From assembly GCA_965198865.1 (NCBI GenBank), contig CBDAQA010000010.1, positions 62,001 through 126,000 of the forward strand: DNA of 64,000 bases, written 5' to 3'. Position numbers and translations under genes: made by a program. Of the stretch, positions 41,102 through 51,400 are shown in pieces (position 1 is the stretch's first letter; every line of letters begins with the position of its first letter). The notes beneath the pieces were generated by a model. It did no database searches. It saw nothing but the letters and a program-made list of their open reading frames with translations, and was not told where the DNA came from. The DNA is from CBDAQA01 sp965198865 (lineage in GTDB: Bacteria > Planctomycetota > Phycisphaerae > Tepidisphaerales > Tepidisphaeraceae).

Positions 41102-43693
41102 TCACCGCCGCCGGCCGCGGTCCTTGGACCGTCCGCCGCGGCCGTTGCCACCGCCGACGGGGGCGGGCTTGTGGGCGGGGGGCTTGCGGTTGGCGTGACC
41201 GCCGGAGCCGATCTCGCCCATGGGGGCGCGGTTGCCCTCGCGGGGGGCGGGGCCGTCGCGGTACTGGGGACCGTTGCGGTTGCCGTCGCGCTGGACGGGG
41301 CCACGGCCGCCGCCGCTGTTGCGGTTGCCGCCGCCCTCGCGGCGGCCGCTGCTGCCGCCGGACCGCCCACCCCCGCCGCCCGATCGCCCGCCGCCGTCGC
41401 GGTTGCCGGTGGGGGGAGCGATGACGATCGGCTTGCCGTCCTTGCCGATGAAGTGGGTGACGGCCAGGTCGAGCTCGCGGCGGGCGGGGTCGACGCGGAC
41501 CACGCGGACGACGCAGGCGTCGCCGATGCCGATCTTGATGCCGCTGCGCTGGCCGCGGGCGAAGCCGGCCTTGTCGTCGACCTCCCACCAGTCGTCCATC
41601 AGCCGCTCGTAGCGGATCAGCCCGTCGATCAGGTAGGTCTGCAGCTGGAAGAAGACGCCGAAGTTGGTGATGCCCGACACCACGGCCGGGAACTCGTCGC
41701 CGATGTGCTGGCCCAGCAGCTCCAGCAGCTTGACCTGCCGGAGCTCGCGCTCGGCGTCGTCGCTGCGGCGCTCGGTGTAGCTGAGCCGCTTGCCCAGCTC
41801 GACCAGCTCGGCGTAGGTGGGCACCTCGCCCTTGATGTCGATCTTCTTCGCGCGGGTCTTGCCGCCCTTGTTCTCGGGCTTGGCGCGGGCGGCGAAGTAG
41901 GTGTCCAGCAACCGGTGGATGGTCAGATCGGCGTAGCGCCGGATCGGGCTGGTGAAGTGGCAGTACTGCTCGCTGGCCAGGGCGTAGTGGCCGATCACCT
42001 GCGGGCTGTACTCGGCGCGGGTCAGGCTGCGCAGCACGGCGATGTTGGTGGCGAACGCCTCGGGCTTGCCCTTGACGCTGGCCAGCAGCGCCTGGATGGC
42101 GTGGCGGTCGAGCTCCTTCGGGAGCTTCTTGCCGGTCACGTTGGCGAACGAGCGGAGCCGCTCGTGGTTCTCGGGGCCGGGCGTGGGGTGGGTCCGGCGG
42201 AGGAACGGCACGTCGAGGTTGTTCAACAGGCGGGCGACGGCCTCGTTGGCCTCGACCATGAACATCTCGATCAGCGTGTGCGTGTAGCTGTGGTCCTCGG
42301 GCACGGCGTCGATCACCTTGCCGTCGGGGTCCAGCACCAGCTCCGTCTCGGGCATGTCCAGGTTGATCTGGCCGGCCTTGATCCGGCGGGCCTGGATCCG
42401 CTTGGCCAGCGCGTCCATCTGGAACAGCAGCTTGATCACGATCGGGTCGTAATCCTTGACCGTGCGCTTGCCCTCGGGGTGGGGGATGACCGGGGCCTTG
42501 TCGAGGATGGCCTGGGCCTCCAGGTAGCGGAATCGCGCTCGGCTGTGGATGACGGTGTTGGCGAACTTGGTGCCGATCGGCTTGGCGTCCTTGTCGTAGC
42601 GGATGAACGCGCTCTTGCAGAGCCGGGCGACGCCCTCCTGCAGCGAGCAGACGCCGTTGCTCAGCACCTCGGGCAACATCGGGATGACCGTGCCGGGGAA
42701 GTAGCTGCTGTTGCCGCGGGCCACCGCCTCCAGGTCCAGCGGGCTGCCGGCGGGCACGAAGTGGCTCACATCCGCGATGTGGACGCCCAGCTCCCACTCG
42801 TCGTTGGGCAGCTTGCGGAGGCTGATCGCGTCGTCGTAGTCCTTGGCGTCGTCGGGGTCGATCGTGCAGATGATCTGGTCGGTCAGGTCGACGCGGACGG
42901 CCTTCTCCTCGTCAGCGTCGAACGTATCCAGGGCGTGGCGGGCCTGGTCCTTCACCTCCTGCGGGAAGTCGCCGGGCAAGTTGAACTGGACGATGACCGA
43001 CTTGAGGTCGACGTCCTTCTCGCCGGCGGCACCCAGCACGTCGGTGATGACGCCGGACGCCTGGCCCTTGTTGGGGCCGTCGGGGTTGTCTCCGGGGTAG
43101 CTGGTGAGCTCGACGACGACCTTGGACCCCGGCCGGACGTGCCGGCCGGCGGCGTCGGGGGCGAGGATCGGCTCGGTCAGCGTGTTGCCGTCCGGCAGGA
43201 CGACCCACTTCCCGGCCACGGTGGCCAGGGTGCCGACGAAGCGCTTCTGGCTGCGGGTGATCACCTCGGTGACCTTGCCGCTGAACATGGTCTTGCCGTC
43301 GCGCTGGCTGCGGTTGGTGATGGTGCCGCGGACGACGTCCCCGGTCATCGCCCCGCCGTTCTGGCCCTCGGGGATGTACAGGTCCTCGTGGCCGGACGGG
43401 TCGGTCGGCACCAGGAAGCCGAAGCCCCGCTTGTTGTGCCGGTAGGTGCCGAGGATCTCGCCGTCGGTCGACTTCGAGGCGGGCAGCATGATCGACCCCT
43501 GGGCGCCGAGCACGACCCGCCCGGCGCGCATCAGCTCTTTCAGGGCGTCGCGGAAGGCGTGGAAGTGCTCGTCGGTGTCGGGGATCTCAAGGTCGTCGGC
43601 CAACCGGCGCGGCCCCTGGGGGCTGTAGTTGGCGGACTTCAGGTGGTCAATGATCTGGGAGTGCAGGGGTTCGGACGTATGGGAGTCGGACAT
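41102..43693 (-). CDS. rnr: Ribonuclease R with long RGG-like C-terminal tail
   Basis: 863 residues from ATG 43693. An N-terminal helix-turn-helix-like region, cold-shock domains (YRHNKRGFGFLVPTDPSGHE), the RNB catalytic core with TIDPDDAKDYDDAISLRKL (metal-binding Asp cluster) and FTSPIRRYADLTIHRLLDTY, then an S1 domain (VVSGITNFGVFFQLQTYLID). The last 100 or so residues are Gly/Arg/Asn-rich (GGGRSGGGGGRSGGSSGRRE), likely disordered and RNA-binding. RNase R is a 3'-5' exonuclease for structured RNA. The tail is longer than the basic tail of the E. coli enzyme. Confidence 0.95.
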   Translation of the reverse strand: MSDSHTSEPLHSQIIDHLKSANYSPQGPRRLADDLEIPDTDEHFHAFRDALKELMRAGRVVLGAQGSIMLPASKSTDGEILGTYRHNKRGFGFLVPTDPSGHEDLYIPEGQNGGAMTGDVVRGTITNRSQRDGKTMFSGKVTEVITRSQKRFVGTLATVAGKWVVLPDGNTLTEPILAPDAAGRHVRPGSKVVVELTSYPGDNPDGPNKGQASGVITDVLGAAGEKDVDLKSVIVQFNLPGDFPQEVKDQARHALDTFDADEEKAVRVDLTDQIICTIDPDDAKDYDDAISLRKLPNDEWELGVHIADVSHFVPAGSPLDLEAVARGNSSYFPGTVIPMLPEVLSNGVCSLQEGVARLCKSAFIRYDKDAKPIGTKFANTVIHSRARFRYLEAQAILDKAPVIPHPEGKRTVKDYDPIVIKLLFQMDALAKRIQARRIKAGQINLDMPETELVLDPDGKVIDAVPEDHSYTHTLIEMFMVEANEAVARLLNNLDVPFLRRTHPTPGPENHERLRSFANVTGKKLPKELDRHAIQALLASVKGKPEAFATNIAVLRSLTRAEYSPQVIGHYALASEQYCHFTSPIRRYADLTIHRLLDTYFAARAKPENKGGKTRAKKIDIKGEVPTYAELVELGKRLSYTERRSDDAERELRQVKLLELLGQHIGDEFPAVVSGITNFGVFFQLQTYLIDGLIRYERLMDDWWEVDDKAGFARGQRSGIKIGIGDACVVRVVRVDPARRELDLAVTHFIGKDGKPIVIAPPTGNRDGGGRSGGGGGRSGGSSGRREGGGNRNSGGGRGPVQRDGNRNGPQYRDGPAPREGNRAPMGEIGSGGHANRKPPAHKPAPVGGGNGRGGRSKDRGRRR

Positions 43694-43994
43694 GGTTCGC
43701 GTTCCGCGAGGGTCGATCGGGCCGCCGCGCCCGGTCTGGGAGTACAAGTGGGTTCAAGGGCCGGGCCGACAGGGCCGAGCGACAGTGACCCGATCAACGG
43801 TCGAAAAGGCGGCGGGGGCGGCAAAAGTCGGCGGGCTAACGGGCGAAACGGGCGGGCGGCGTTCTGTCCAGTCGGACCGGCGAGATTCATGCATCCGCCG
43901 GGGATGCTAGCGGATGGGTGTGCCCGTGTCTAGGTCGGATCGCAGTGCGCGACAGTTAACCGACGGTTAACCCAGCGGCCCATGATCGCGACGT
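43694..43994. other. Gene-poor gap with a short perfect palindrome
   Basis: About 300 bases without a supportable gene. GTTAACCGACGGTTAAC (43955-43971), a perfect 8-1-8 palindrome, is the only clear structure; being AT-containing in GC-rich DNA it could be an operator or a degenerate terminator of the antitoxin gene ending at 43995. The rnr promoter should also lie here but no confident boxes were found. Confidence 0.5.
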
Positions 43995-44318
43995 TCACGC
44001 GGTGCCAAGCGTCGCCAGCCACTCCATCGGGTCGCGATCGATCGTGTCGAGCAACCGGGCGGCGACCGGGGCCGGCGTGCGACGCCCCTGCTCCCAGCCC
44101 TGGGCCAGGATCGTGGAGACGCCGACAAGCTTGGCGAAGACGGGCTGGGCGACGCCAAGACGGTCGCGCAGGCCGCGAACCCGATCTGCCGTCCACGTTG
44201 ATGGGGACGGAACCGTGTAGGTCCTCGACGGGAAAACGTCGGCGGGCCGTCGACCGGACTGGAGGACGTCGACGAGCTGGCGCATGCCGGCGAGGATGTC
44301 ATTTGCCGCGCGTCTCAA
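43995..44318 (-). CDS. HigA-like helix-turn-helix antitoxin, no toxin partner visible
   Basis: About 107 residues if the TTG at 44318 is used (LRRAANDILAGMRQLVDVLQ). The XRE-type helix-turn-helix is in RVRGLRDRLGVAQPVFAKLV, GVSTILAQGWEQGRRTPAPV, matching HigA/MqsA-type antitoxins that begin with ARDIxxGLxEA-type helices. Its stop lies near the palindrome. The frame stays open to 44438, so the start is uncertain. No HigB-like toxin gene was found next to it. Confidence 0.75.
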   Translation of the reverse strand: MRRAANDILAGMRQLVDVLQSGRRPADVFPSRTYTVPSPSTWTADRVRGLRDRLGVAQPVFAKLVGVSTILAQGWEQGRRTPAPVAARLLDTIDRDPMEWLATLGTA

Positions 44319-44423
44319 ACGTCGCGGTGCAGGTCGGCGAGCATCACCACATTCACGCAACCATTGTAGCAGTACAGCGCAGGTTCGTCGGGACCCGCCC
44401 CCAGTTCGGACTGCAAGAAGGGC

Positions 44424-44560
44424 GGCCACGAATGGCACGAATCAACACGAATGAGGACGGGCCGGCCTACGCGCCTCAGCCGCCGATTGCCCGATCAGTT
44501 GGCTCGGCTGTGCTCGTCTTCGGTCTCTATGATTCGTGTGCATTCGTGCAATTCGTGGCC
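44424..44560. repeat. ACGAAT inverted repeat, copy B
   Basis: Left arm 44424-44452 (GGCCACGAATGGCACGAATC...) and right arm 44532-44560 are complementary at 26 of 29 positions around a spacer of about 79 bases. Same family as 36400-36524. It occupies most of the 44319-44648 stretch, which otherwise has no gene. Confidence 0.92.
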
Positions 44561-44648
44561 GTCTTTCTCGCCGGCCGACCATGAACCTGCGCTGTAGTGG
44601 TAGTCATACCACGTGTGGCGTCAGAGAGCTGTGCCAGCTTCGGTCAGG

Positions 44649-46250
44649 TCACCTGCCGCCCGCCGCGACCCTGCGGACCATCTGCTCCAGCCGCTTCACG
44701 TCGACGGGCTTGACCAGGTGCTCCAGGAACCCCGCGGCGCGGCTGCGGGCGACGTCCTCCTCCATGCCGAAGCCGCTGACGGCGATCCCGCGCACCGGGT
44801 GGCGGGCGAGCAGTTGGCGGATCAGGTCCAGGCCGGACCCGTCGGGCAGGCCGATGTCGCTGACCAGCACGTCGGGGCGGACGGCGTCGGCGGCCTTGAG
44901 GGCGCTGGCGACGGTGTCGGCCGTCTGCACGATGCAGCCCCACCGCTGCAGCAGCTTGCCCATGGCGCGGGCGGTGTCGATGTGGTCGTCGACCAGCAGC
45001 ACCCGGCAGCCGACCAGGTGGTCGGCCGAGCAGCCGTCGGCCGGCGTCGGGACGGCGGTGGACGCCGCCACGGCGGCGGCGACGGGCAGCTGGACGGTGA
45101 ACGTCGCCCCCTGCCCCGCCCCACCGCTGGCGGCGGCCAGCGTGCCGCCGTGCTGCTCGGCCAACGCCCGGCTGATCGCCAGCCCCAGGCCCAGCCCCCC
45201 GAACTGGCGGGTGATCTCCTTCCCGCCCTGCTCGAAGGCGTCGAAGATCTTCGCCAGCACGGCCGGCTCGATGCCGATGCCGGTGTCGGTGATGTCGACG
45301 GCGAACTGGCACGCGGGGGAACCCGCGGCCGGGCCGCTGGGCCCTGTGGCGTGGTCATAGGTGCGGACGTGGACGCTGCCGCCGACGGCGGTGAACTTCA
45401 CCGCGTTCTTCAGCAGGTTCCAGAAGATCTGCTGCAGCCGGGCGGGGTCGGCCCCGACGATGGTCGACTCGGCACCGAGCTCGAGCGTCAGGGCCAGCTG
45501 CTTGCCGCGGAGGTCGCTGTCGCAGATGGCGATCGCCTGCCGCAGCACCTCGTGGCCGTCGGTCCGCTGCAGGTTCAGCTCCAGCTTGCCCCGGCTGACG
45601 CGGGTCAGGTCGAGCAGGTCGTCGATCAGACGCACCTCCAGCTCGACGTTCCGGCGGATCACCTCGACCGACTCGCGGAACTCGGCCGGCAGGTTCGGGT
45701 CCGACTCCATCGACTGGATCGTCGTCAGCGTCGGCGTCAGCGGCGTCCGCAGCTCGTGGCTGAGCACGGCCAGGAAGTGGTCCTTGGCCCGGTTGGCGGC
45801 CTCGGCCGCCTCGCGGGCCTGCTCGGCAACCTCCTTGGCGTGGCGGACGTCCTGCTCGGCCCGCTGGGCGGCGCGGCGGTCCTGCGCCTCGCGCAGCGCC
45901 CGCCTCACGGCCGGGGCGAGCCGGTCGAGGTGGTCCTTCAGGATGTAGTCCGTCGCCCCGGCCCGCAGGATGTCGACCGCCGCCTGCTCGCCCATCGCGC
46001 CCGAGACGATGATCACCGGCACCCCCGGCCGGGCGGCCCGGGCGAGCATCAGGGCCGACAGGCCGTTGAACTGCGGCAGGTTGTAGTCGCAGAGGATCAG
46101 GTCGACGTCGGCGTCGGCCGACAGGGCGGCGCGGAAGTCGGCCTCGGTCTCGACGCGGGTGATGGCCGTGTGCAGCCCGTCGGCCGACAGGTGGGCGCGG
46201 GCCAGCTTGTGGTCGGACGGGTTGTCTTCCAGGTGCAGGATCGAGACCAT
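44649..46250 (-). CDS. Hybrid sensor kinase: REC-HisKA-HATPase-REC
   Basis: 533 residues, no membrane segment. An N-terminal receiver domain (ILHLEDNPSDHKLARAHLSA, DLILCDYNLPQFNG, KDH region) is followed by a coiled linker and a histidine kinase: H-box HFLAVLSHELRTPLTPTLTT, N-box LQQIFWNLLKNAVKFTAVGG, G1 DTGIGIE, G2 FGGLGLGLAISRALAEQHGG. A second receiver (RVLLVDDHIDTARAMGKLLQ, VLVSDIGLPDGSG, VKPVDVKRLEQM) ends it. The start follows the CheY-like gene by 17 bases, so the three-gene run from 48332 is one operon. Confidence 0.95.
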   Translation of the reverse strand: MVSILHLEDNPSDHKLARAHLSADGLHTAITRVETEADFRAALSADADVDLILCDYNLPQFNGLSALMLARAARPGVPVIIVSGAMGEQAAVDILRAGATDYILKDHLDRLAPAVRRALREAQDRRAAQRAEQDVRHAKEVAEQAREAAEAANRAKDHFLAVLSHELRTPLTPTLTTIQSMESDPNLPAEFRESVEVIRRNVELEVRLIDDLLDLTRVSRGKLELNLQRTDGHEVLRQAIAICDSDLRGKQLALTLELGAESTIVGADPARLQQIFWNLLKNAVKFTAVGGSVHVRTYDHATGPSGPAAGSPACQFAVDITDTGIGIEPAVLAKIFDAFEQGGKEITRQFGGLGLGLAISRALAEQHGGTLAAASGGAGQGATFTVQLPVAAAVAASTAVPTPADGCSADHLVGCRVLLVDDHIDTARAMGKLLQRWGCIVQTADTVASALKAADAVRPDVLVSDIGLPDGSGLDLIRQLLARHPVRGIAVSGFGMEEDVARSRAAGFLEHLVKPVDVKRLEQMVRRVAAGGR

Positions 46251-46266
46251 CGCCGTGTGCCCGGGG

Positions 46267-46734
46267 TCAGGCGGTGCGCGCCACGGGCCGGCTCAGCTGC
46301 GGCGGGGGCTGGTTCACCACCGCCCAGTAGAGCCCCACCTCGCGGATGGCGGCCAGGAACTCGTCGTGCGTGACCGGCTTCACCACGTACCCGTTCACGC
46401 CCAGGTTGTAGCTGCGGACCATGTCCTGCTCCTCGGCGCTGCTGGTGATCATCACGATCGGCATCGTCCGGAACCGCTCGTCGGCCCGCAGCTGCGCCAG
46501 CACCTCCAGCCCGTCCACCTTGGGCATCTTCAGGTCCAGCAGGACCACGGCCGGGCAGCTGTCGTCGGTCCGCCCCTGGTACGTCCCGCGCCGGAACAGG
46601 TAGTCCAGCGCCTCGGCCCCGTCCCGGCAGACCACGATCTCGTTCGCCAGCCCCGCGGCGCGCAGGGCGGCCGTCGTGAGCTTGATGTCGTTGATGCTGT
46701 CCTCGACCATGAGGATCCGCTTCAGTGGTGCCAT
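46267..46734 (-). CDS. CheY-like single-domain response regulator (phytochrome-type)
   Basis: 155 residues from ATG 46734. The receiver fold is ILMVEDSINDIKLTTAALRA, phospho-acceptor in AVVLLDLKMPKVDGLEVLAQ, VMITSSAEEQDM and KPVTHDEFLA. The insertion DYLFRRGTYQGRTDDSCPAV is characteristic of Rcp1-type regulators that partner bacteriophytochrome kinases. It lies between a phytochrome-type kinase and a hybrid kinase, so it probably carries phosphate between them. Confidence 0.94.
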   Translation of the reverse strand: MAPLKRILMVEDSINDIKLTTAALRAAGLANEIVVCRDGAEALDYLFRRGTYQGRTDDSCPAVVLLDLKMPKVDGLEVLAQLRADERFRTMPIVMITSSAEEQDMVRSYNLGVNGYVVKPVTHDEFLAAIREVGLYWAVVNQPPPQLSRPVARTA

Positions 46735-46763
46735 GGCGAAACCTCGGTGAGACGGGAAGGGGG

Positions 46764-48332
46764 CTAGACCGACACGTGCGTCGCGGCGGCCGTCCCGGCG
46801 GCGGGCAGGCAAACGTAGAACGTCGCCCCCCCGTCGGGCCGGCCGTACGCCCAGACGGACCCGCCCAGGCGCTGGATTATACGTTTCACGTTCGCCAGTC
46901 CAATGCCGGTGCCGGCGAAATCCTCCGCCCGGTGCAGCCGCTGGAACACGCCGAACAGCTTGCCGACGTACGCCATGTCGAAGCCGACGCCGTTGTCGGA
47001 CACGGCGAACGTGACCGCCGTGCCGGCACATTTCGTCGGCCCGGCATCGGCGGGCCACTCGGCGGGGCCGATGTCGATCGTCGCCTCGTGCCGCTTGCCC
47101 GTGTACTTCACAGCGTTGGACAGCAGGTTGCCGACCACCATCTTCAGCAGCGACGGGTCGGCCTGCACGATCGGGATCGGGCGGACCGTCCAGTCGATCT
47201 TGCGCCCGGCCGTGTCCGGCTCGAGCTCGCGGCGGCACGCCTCGACCAGCTTCCCCACCTCCACCGGCGACATCGCCATCGCCACCCGCCCCACCCGGCT
47301 CAGCGCCAGCAGGTCGTCCACCATCCGCCCGGCCTGCTTGGCCGTGTCGTGGATCGTCGTTAGGTTCTCCGCGTCGTCCGGCACCAGCGCCGTGCCGATG
47401 CTGGTCTGCAGCAGGTTGGCGAACCCGCTGATGTGCCGCAGCGGGGCGCGCAGGTCGTGGCTGATCGAGTAGGCGAACGCCTCCAGCTCCTTGTTCATCT
47501 CCCCCAGCCGGTCGTTGACGTTCGCCAGTTCCGCCGTCCGGGCGGCCACCCGCTGCTCCAGCAGCACGTTCGCGTCGCGCGCCTCGGCGATGGCGGCGTC
47601 GTACGTCCGGGTGATGTGGCCGAACTGGTGCCGGGCCAACGCGGCCAGGATCGCCCCGCCCACGACGGCGATGACGCCGACCAGGACGAACGTGAGGTAA
47701 CTGGCCCAGCGGGCGTGGTTCGCCCGGTCGTCGCGCAGCTTCGTCTCGATGTCGATCAGCTCGCGGAACCGGCCGCGCATCTCGTCCATGATGTTCTTGC
47801 CGCGACCCTCCCGCACGACGGCCGCATAGTCGCCGCCGGCCCGGCGGCGGGCGATCTGGTCCGTCGCGTACGCCAGCCAGCGCGTCCGGCAGGCGTCGAT
47901 CGCCAGCACACGGTCCTGCTGGTCCGCGCGTCCCCGGGCCCGGTAATGCAGCTCGGTCGACGCGTCGCGCAACGACTGGAGGGCGCGGTCGTACGGCTCC
48001 AGGAACAGGTCGTCGCCCGTCACCAGGAACCCGCGCAGGCCCGTCTCCATGTCAATCGTCAGCTTCTGCACCTCGTTGGCCTGCGACAGCACCAGGTCCG
48101 AGTGTTCGACCAGCTCCGCGTCGTGCAGCAGCCGGCCGATCTGCACGACCAGCAGCACGGCCACGACGAACATCAGCACCAGCGGCGCGAGCACCGCGTT
48201 CAGCAGCATCCGCCGGAACCGGGGGTCGGCCACGGCTGGCAACTCGTCGCCGAGCAGCGGCGCCGCCAGCGACTCTCGGATCCGTTCCGCCACGATGTCA
48301 AACTGGGGAGCCACAGATTTCCTGATCGGCAA
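46764..48332 (-). CDS. Membrane histidine kinase with CHASE3-like sensor, phytochrome-type kinase core
   Basis: 522 residues. Membrane helix 1 near residues 45-68 (LAPLVLMFVVAVLLVVQIGR), a CHASE3-like sensor region (ETGLRGFLVTGDDLFLEPYD), and helix 2 near 210-232 (YLTFVLVGVIAVVGGAILAA). The kinase core is SISHDLRAPLRHISGFANLL, GNLLSNAVKYTGKRHEATID, and LHRAEDFAGTGIGLANVKRI, the last being the Cph1/phytochrome-type G2 signature. No photosensory GAF/PHY domain is present, so the input is a periplasmic signal rather than light. It heads the operon. Confidence 0.94.
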   Translation of the reverse strand: MPIRKSVAPQFDIVAERIRESLAAPLLGDELPAVADPRFRRMLLNAVLAPLVLMFVVAVLLVVQIGRLLHDAELVEHSDLVLSQANEVQKLTIDMETGLRGFLVTGDDLFLEPYDRALQSLRDASTELHYRARGRADQQDRVLAIDACRTRWLAYATDQIARRRAGGDYAAVVREGRGKNIMDEMRGRFRELIDIETKLRDDRANHARWASYLTFVLVGVIAVVGGAILAALARHQFGHITRTYDAAIAEARDANVLLEQRVAARTAELANVNDRLGEMNKELEAFAYSISHDLRAPLRHISGFANLLQTSIGTALVPDDAENLTTIHDTAKQAGRMVDDLLALSRVGRVAMAMSPVEVGKLVEACRRELEPDTAGRKIDWTVRPIPIVQADPSLLKMVVGNLLSNAVKYTGKRHEATIDIGPAEWPADAGPTKCAGTAVTFAVSDNGVGFDMAYVGKLFGVFQRLHRAEDFAGTGIGLANVKRIIQRLGGSVWAYGRPDGGATFYVCLPAAGTAAATHVSV

Positions 48333-48352
48333 AACTACGCGGGCCGGCGCAA

Positions 48353-48383
48353 GAAAATGCCCGCACGGCCGGCGCGGGCATTC
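48353..48383 (-). terminator. Intrinsic terminator after the first giant exported protein
   Basis: AATGCCCGC and GCGGGCATT (48356-48364 and 48374-48382) form a 9-bp stem; on the minus strand it is followed by TTTTCTT. It lies about 46 bases past the 48429 stop. Confidence 0.75.
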
Positions 48384-48428
48384 TCGGTCACGGACTCGTG
48401 TTTTGACAGTCGCCGACCGAAGCGCGGC

Positions 48429-51400
48429 TCAGACGATGACCTGCGCCCCCGCCCAGTCGGCGTGGTCGTAGTCGATGTCGTCGGGGATGCCGTTGGTCGC
48501 GACCAGCGTCAGCGTCTTCACGCCGGCGATGCTCACGGCGATGTTGGCCGACTGGCCGTTGGTCAGCACGCCGCTGTCGTACAGCAGCACGCCGTCGCCG
48601 TACACCTGGAACTCGACCTCGCCGGTGCCCTTGCCGAGTTCCTCGTCATCGATGCCGACCGTGCTGACGAACGACGTGTACGCGCCGGCCAGGTTGTAGA
48701 CGATCGTGCTGGCCGCGTGCGTGCCGATGCCCTTGGCGTAGGTGACGCCGGCCACGGTGATCGTGTTGCCGCTGATCGACGCGTCCTTCTGCACCGTGCC
48801 GTAGCCGGCCGTGGCCGACGTGGCCGTCAGGTCGCTGAGGTAGGTGATCGTCCGCTTGATCGGCGTCGTGACCGACGCCACGGCCGAGTTGGCCGACGCG
48901 CCGGCGCCGTTCACCGCGCGGATGCGGTAGTAGTACTTCGTCGTGGCCGACAGGCTGGCCGGGTCGGTCCAGCTGGTGGCCGTGCCGACGACGGTCGTCG
49001 TCACCGTGGCGAAGCTGACGCCGTCGGTCGAGCGGTCGACCGCGTACGACGTGGCGTTGGTCGAGCCGGCCGTCCAGCTCAGCGACACCGTGCTGTAGGT
49101 CTGCGCGGCGGCGACCAGGTGGGTCGGCGCGGCCGGGACGGTGGGCACGCCGGTCAGGGTCGCCCCGGCCCAGTCGGCGTGGTCGTAGTCGATGCTGCCG
49201 GCCACGCCGTTGGTCGCGACCAGGGTCAGCGCCTGCACGCCGGCCACGCTCACGCTGACGTGGGTGGCGGCCACGCCGTTGTGGAGGACGCCGCTGTCGA
49301 ACAGCACCCTGCCGTCGCCGATCACCTGGAAGTCGACCGACCCGACGCCCGCGGCGTCCTCCTCATCGTCGACGCCCACGTCGCTGGTGAACGTCGTGTA
49401 CTGCCCGGCCAGGTTGTAGACCAGGTTGCTGACCGCGTGGACGCCCATGCCCTTGGCGTAGGTGACGCCGCCCAGCGTGAGCGTGTGACCGCCGACGCTG
49501 GCGTCCCTCATGACGATGCCGTAGCCGGTGGTGGCGGTGGTCGGCGTCAGGTCGCTGAGCGACACGGTGATCGTGCCGACCGGGGGCGTGACCAGCGACG
49601 CGACGGCCGACGGGGCCGAGCTGCCCTGCGTGTTGTTGGCCAGCACGCGGTACTGGTAGGTCGTGCCGGCGGCCAGGGGGCCGGCGTCGGTGTAGGTCGT
49701 CGCGGCGAGGGCGGCGGCGACGGTGGTGAACGTGACGCCGTCGGTGCTCCGCTGCACGGTGTAGCTGGTCTGGTTCGACCCGCCGGCCGTCCACGACAGC
49801 TTCGCCGCCGCCGTGCCGCTCAGCAGGACCGACAGCCCGGTCGGGGCGGCCGGCAGCGTCGAGCCGAGCGTCAGCGTCGCCCCGGCCCAGTCGGCGTGGT
49901 CGTAGTCGATGTTGTTGGCGATCGTGTTGGTCGCGACCAGCTGCAGCGTCTGCACGCCGGCCACGCCGACGTTGACCTGCTTCACCTGGTCGTTCGTCAT
50001 CGCGCCCGAGTCGAACAGCACCACGCCATCGCCGATCACCTGGAACTCGACGTGCCCGGTCCCCTTGCTGTCCTCCTCGGCGTCGATGCCGACGGCGCTG
50101 CTGAAGCCCGTGTACTGCCCGGCCAGGTTGTAGGTGATCGTGCTGGCCGCGTTGGCGGTCACCCCGCTGGCGTAGGCGGTGCCGGCCAGCGTGATCGGGT
50201 TGCCGTTGACCGACAGGTTCTTCGTGACCGACCCGTACCCGGCCGTGGCGGTCGTCCAGCCCAGCGACGAGAGCGCGACCGTGCCGCCGGCCGCCGACAG
50301 CGTGGTCGCCTTGGCGGCGGGCGTGGCGGCGGAGTTGCCGGTCGGGTTGGACGCGATCACCCGGTACGTGTAGGCGGTGCTGCCCGACAGGCCGGTGTCG
50401 GTGTAGGCGTTCAGCAGGGCCGGGACGGTGGCGATCGTCGTGAAGCTCACGCCGTCGGTCGACCGCTGGATCAGCTGGCCGGTGGCGGTCGACATCTGCG
50501 GCGTCCAGTTCAGCTGGACCGACGACGCCGACAGCCCCGTCGCGCCCAGCCCGGTCGGGGCGGCGGGGGCGGGGATCTTCGTGATGTCGATCAGCGCGGT
50601 GGCCCAGGGCGAGTAGGTGACCGGCCCACCGCCGGCCGCCCCCTTGGGGCTGACGCCGTGCCCGCTGACGCCGTTGGCCCAGACGGCCGACCCCGTGCCG
50701 GGCCCGTCACCGCTGGGGCCGGTGGTGGCGCCCCACCAGTCGCCGACGGCGACCAGCGGGCCGTCGTAGACGCTGGCGATCACCAGCACGCCGATCCCGT
50801 CGTTGCCGACGATGTCGTTGTTGTTGACGACGAACCCCGAGCTGTCGCCGCTGACGCCCGAGCTGTCGGCCGCCACGCCGGGCCCCTGGTTGCCGGTGAT
50901 GGTGTTGTACTGGATGTCGACCGCGTTGGCGTTGCCCTCGAAGCGCACGGGGCCGCTCGAGCCGTCGTTCAACCCGCTGATGGTGTTCCCCATGAACACC
51001 AGGTTCGTGACGTTCGTGGCCAGCAGCGCCTTGCTCTCGTTGCCGATCTTGTTGTTGGTGATCGTGATGTTGAACTGCTTGCCGGCCGTCAACGCCTGCA
51101 GGGCGATCATGCCCTCGTCCTCGTCGCCGCCGTTGAAGTTGCTGTTGTACAGCGTGTTGCTGTCGATCAGCACGTTGGTCAGGTACCCGCCGGAGACGGT
51201 CCCGTCGGTGTAGATGCCCCGGCTGCCGTTCTCGCCCACCGGCAGCTGCCAGTTGTTGCCGGCCTCGAAGTTGTTCTGGATCAGGTTGTGCTGGATCAGC
51301 GCCGGGTCGGTGTTGCTGTTGTTCGACAGGTAGATGCCCGTCACGTTGTTCTGGATGATGTTGTTCAGCACCTGCGTGCCGTGGATGCTCGGCGCCATCA

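Noticed and set aside
40994..43933. Long plus-strand frame opposite rnr
   Set aside because: Low-complexity shadow of the RNase R gene, which has all its catalytic motifs on the minus strand.
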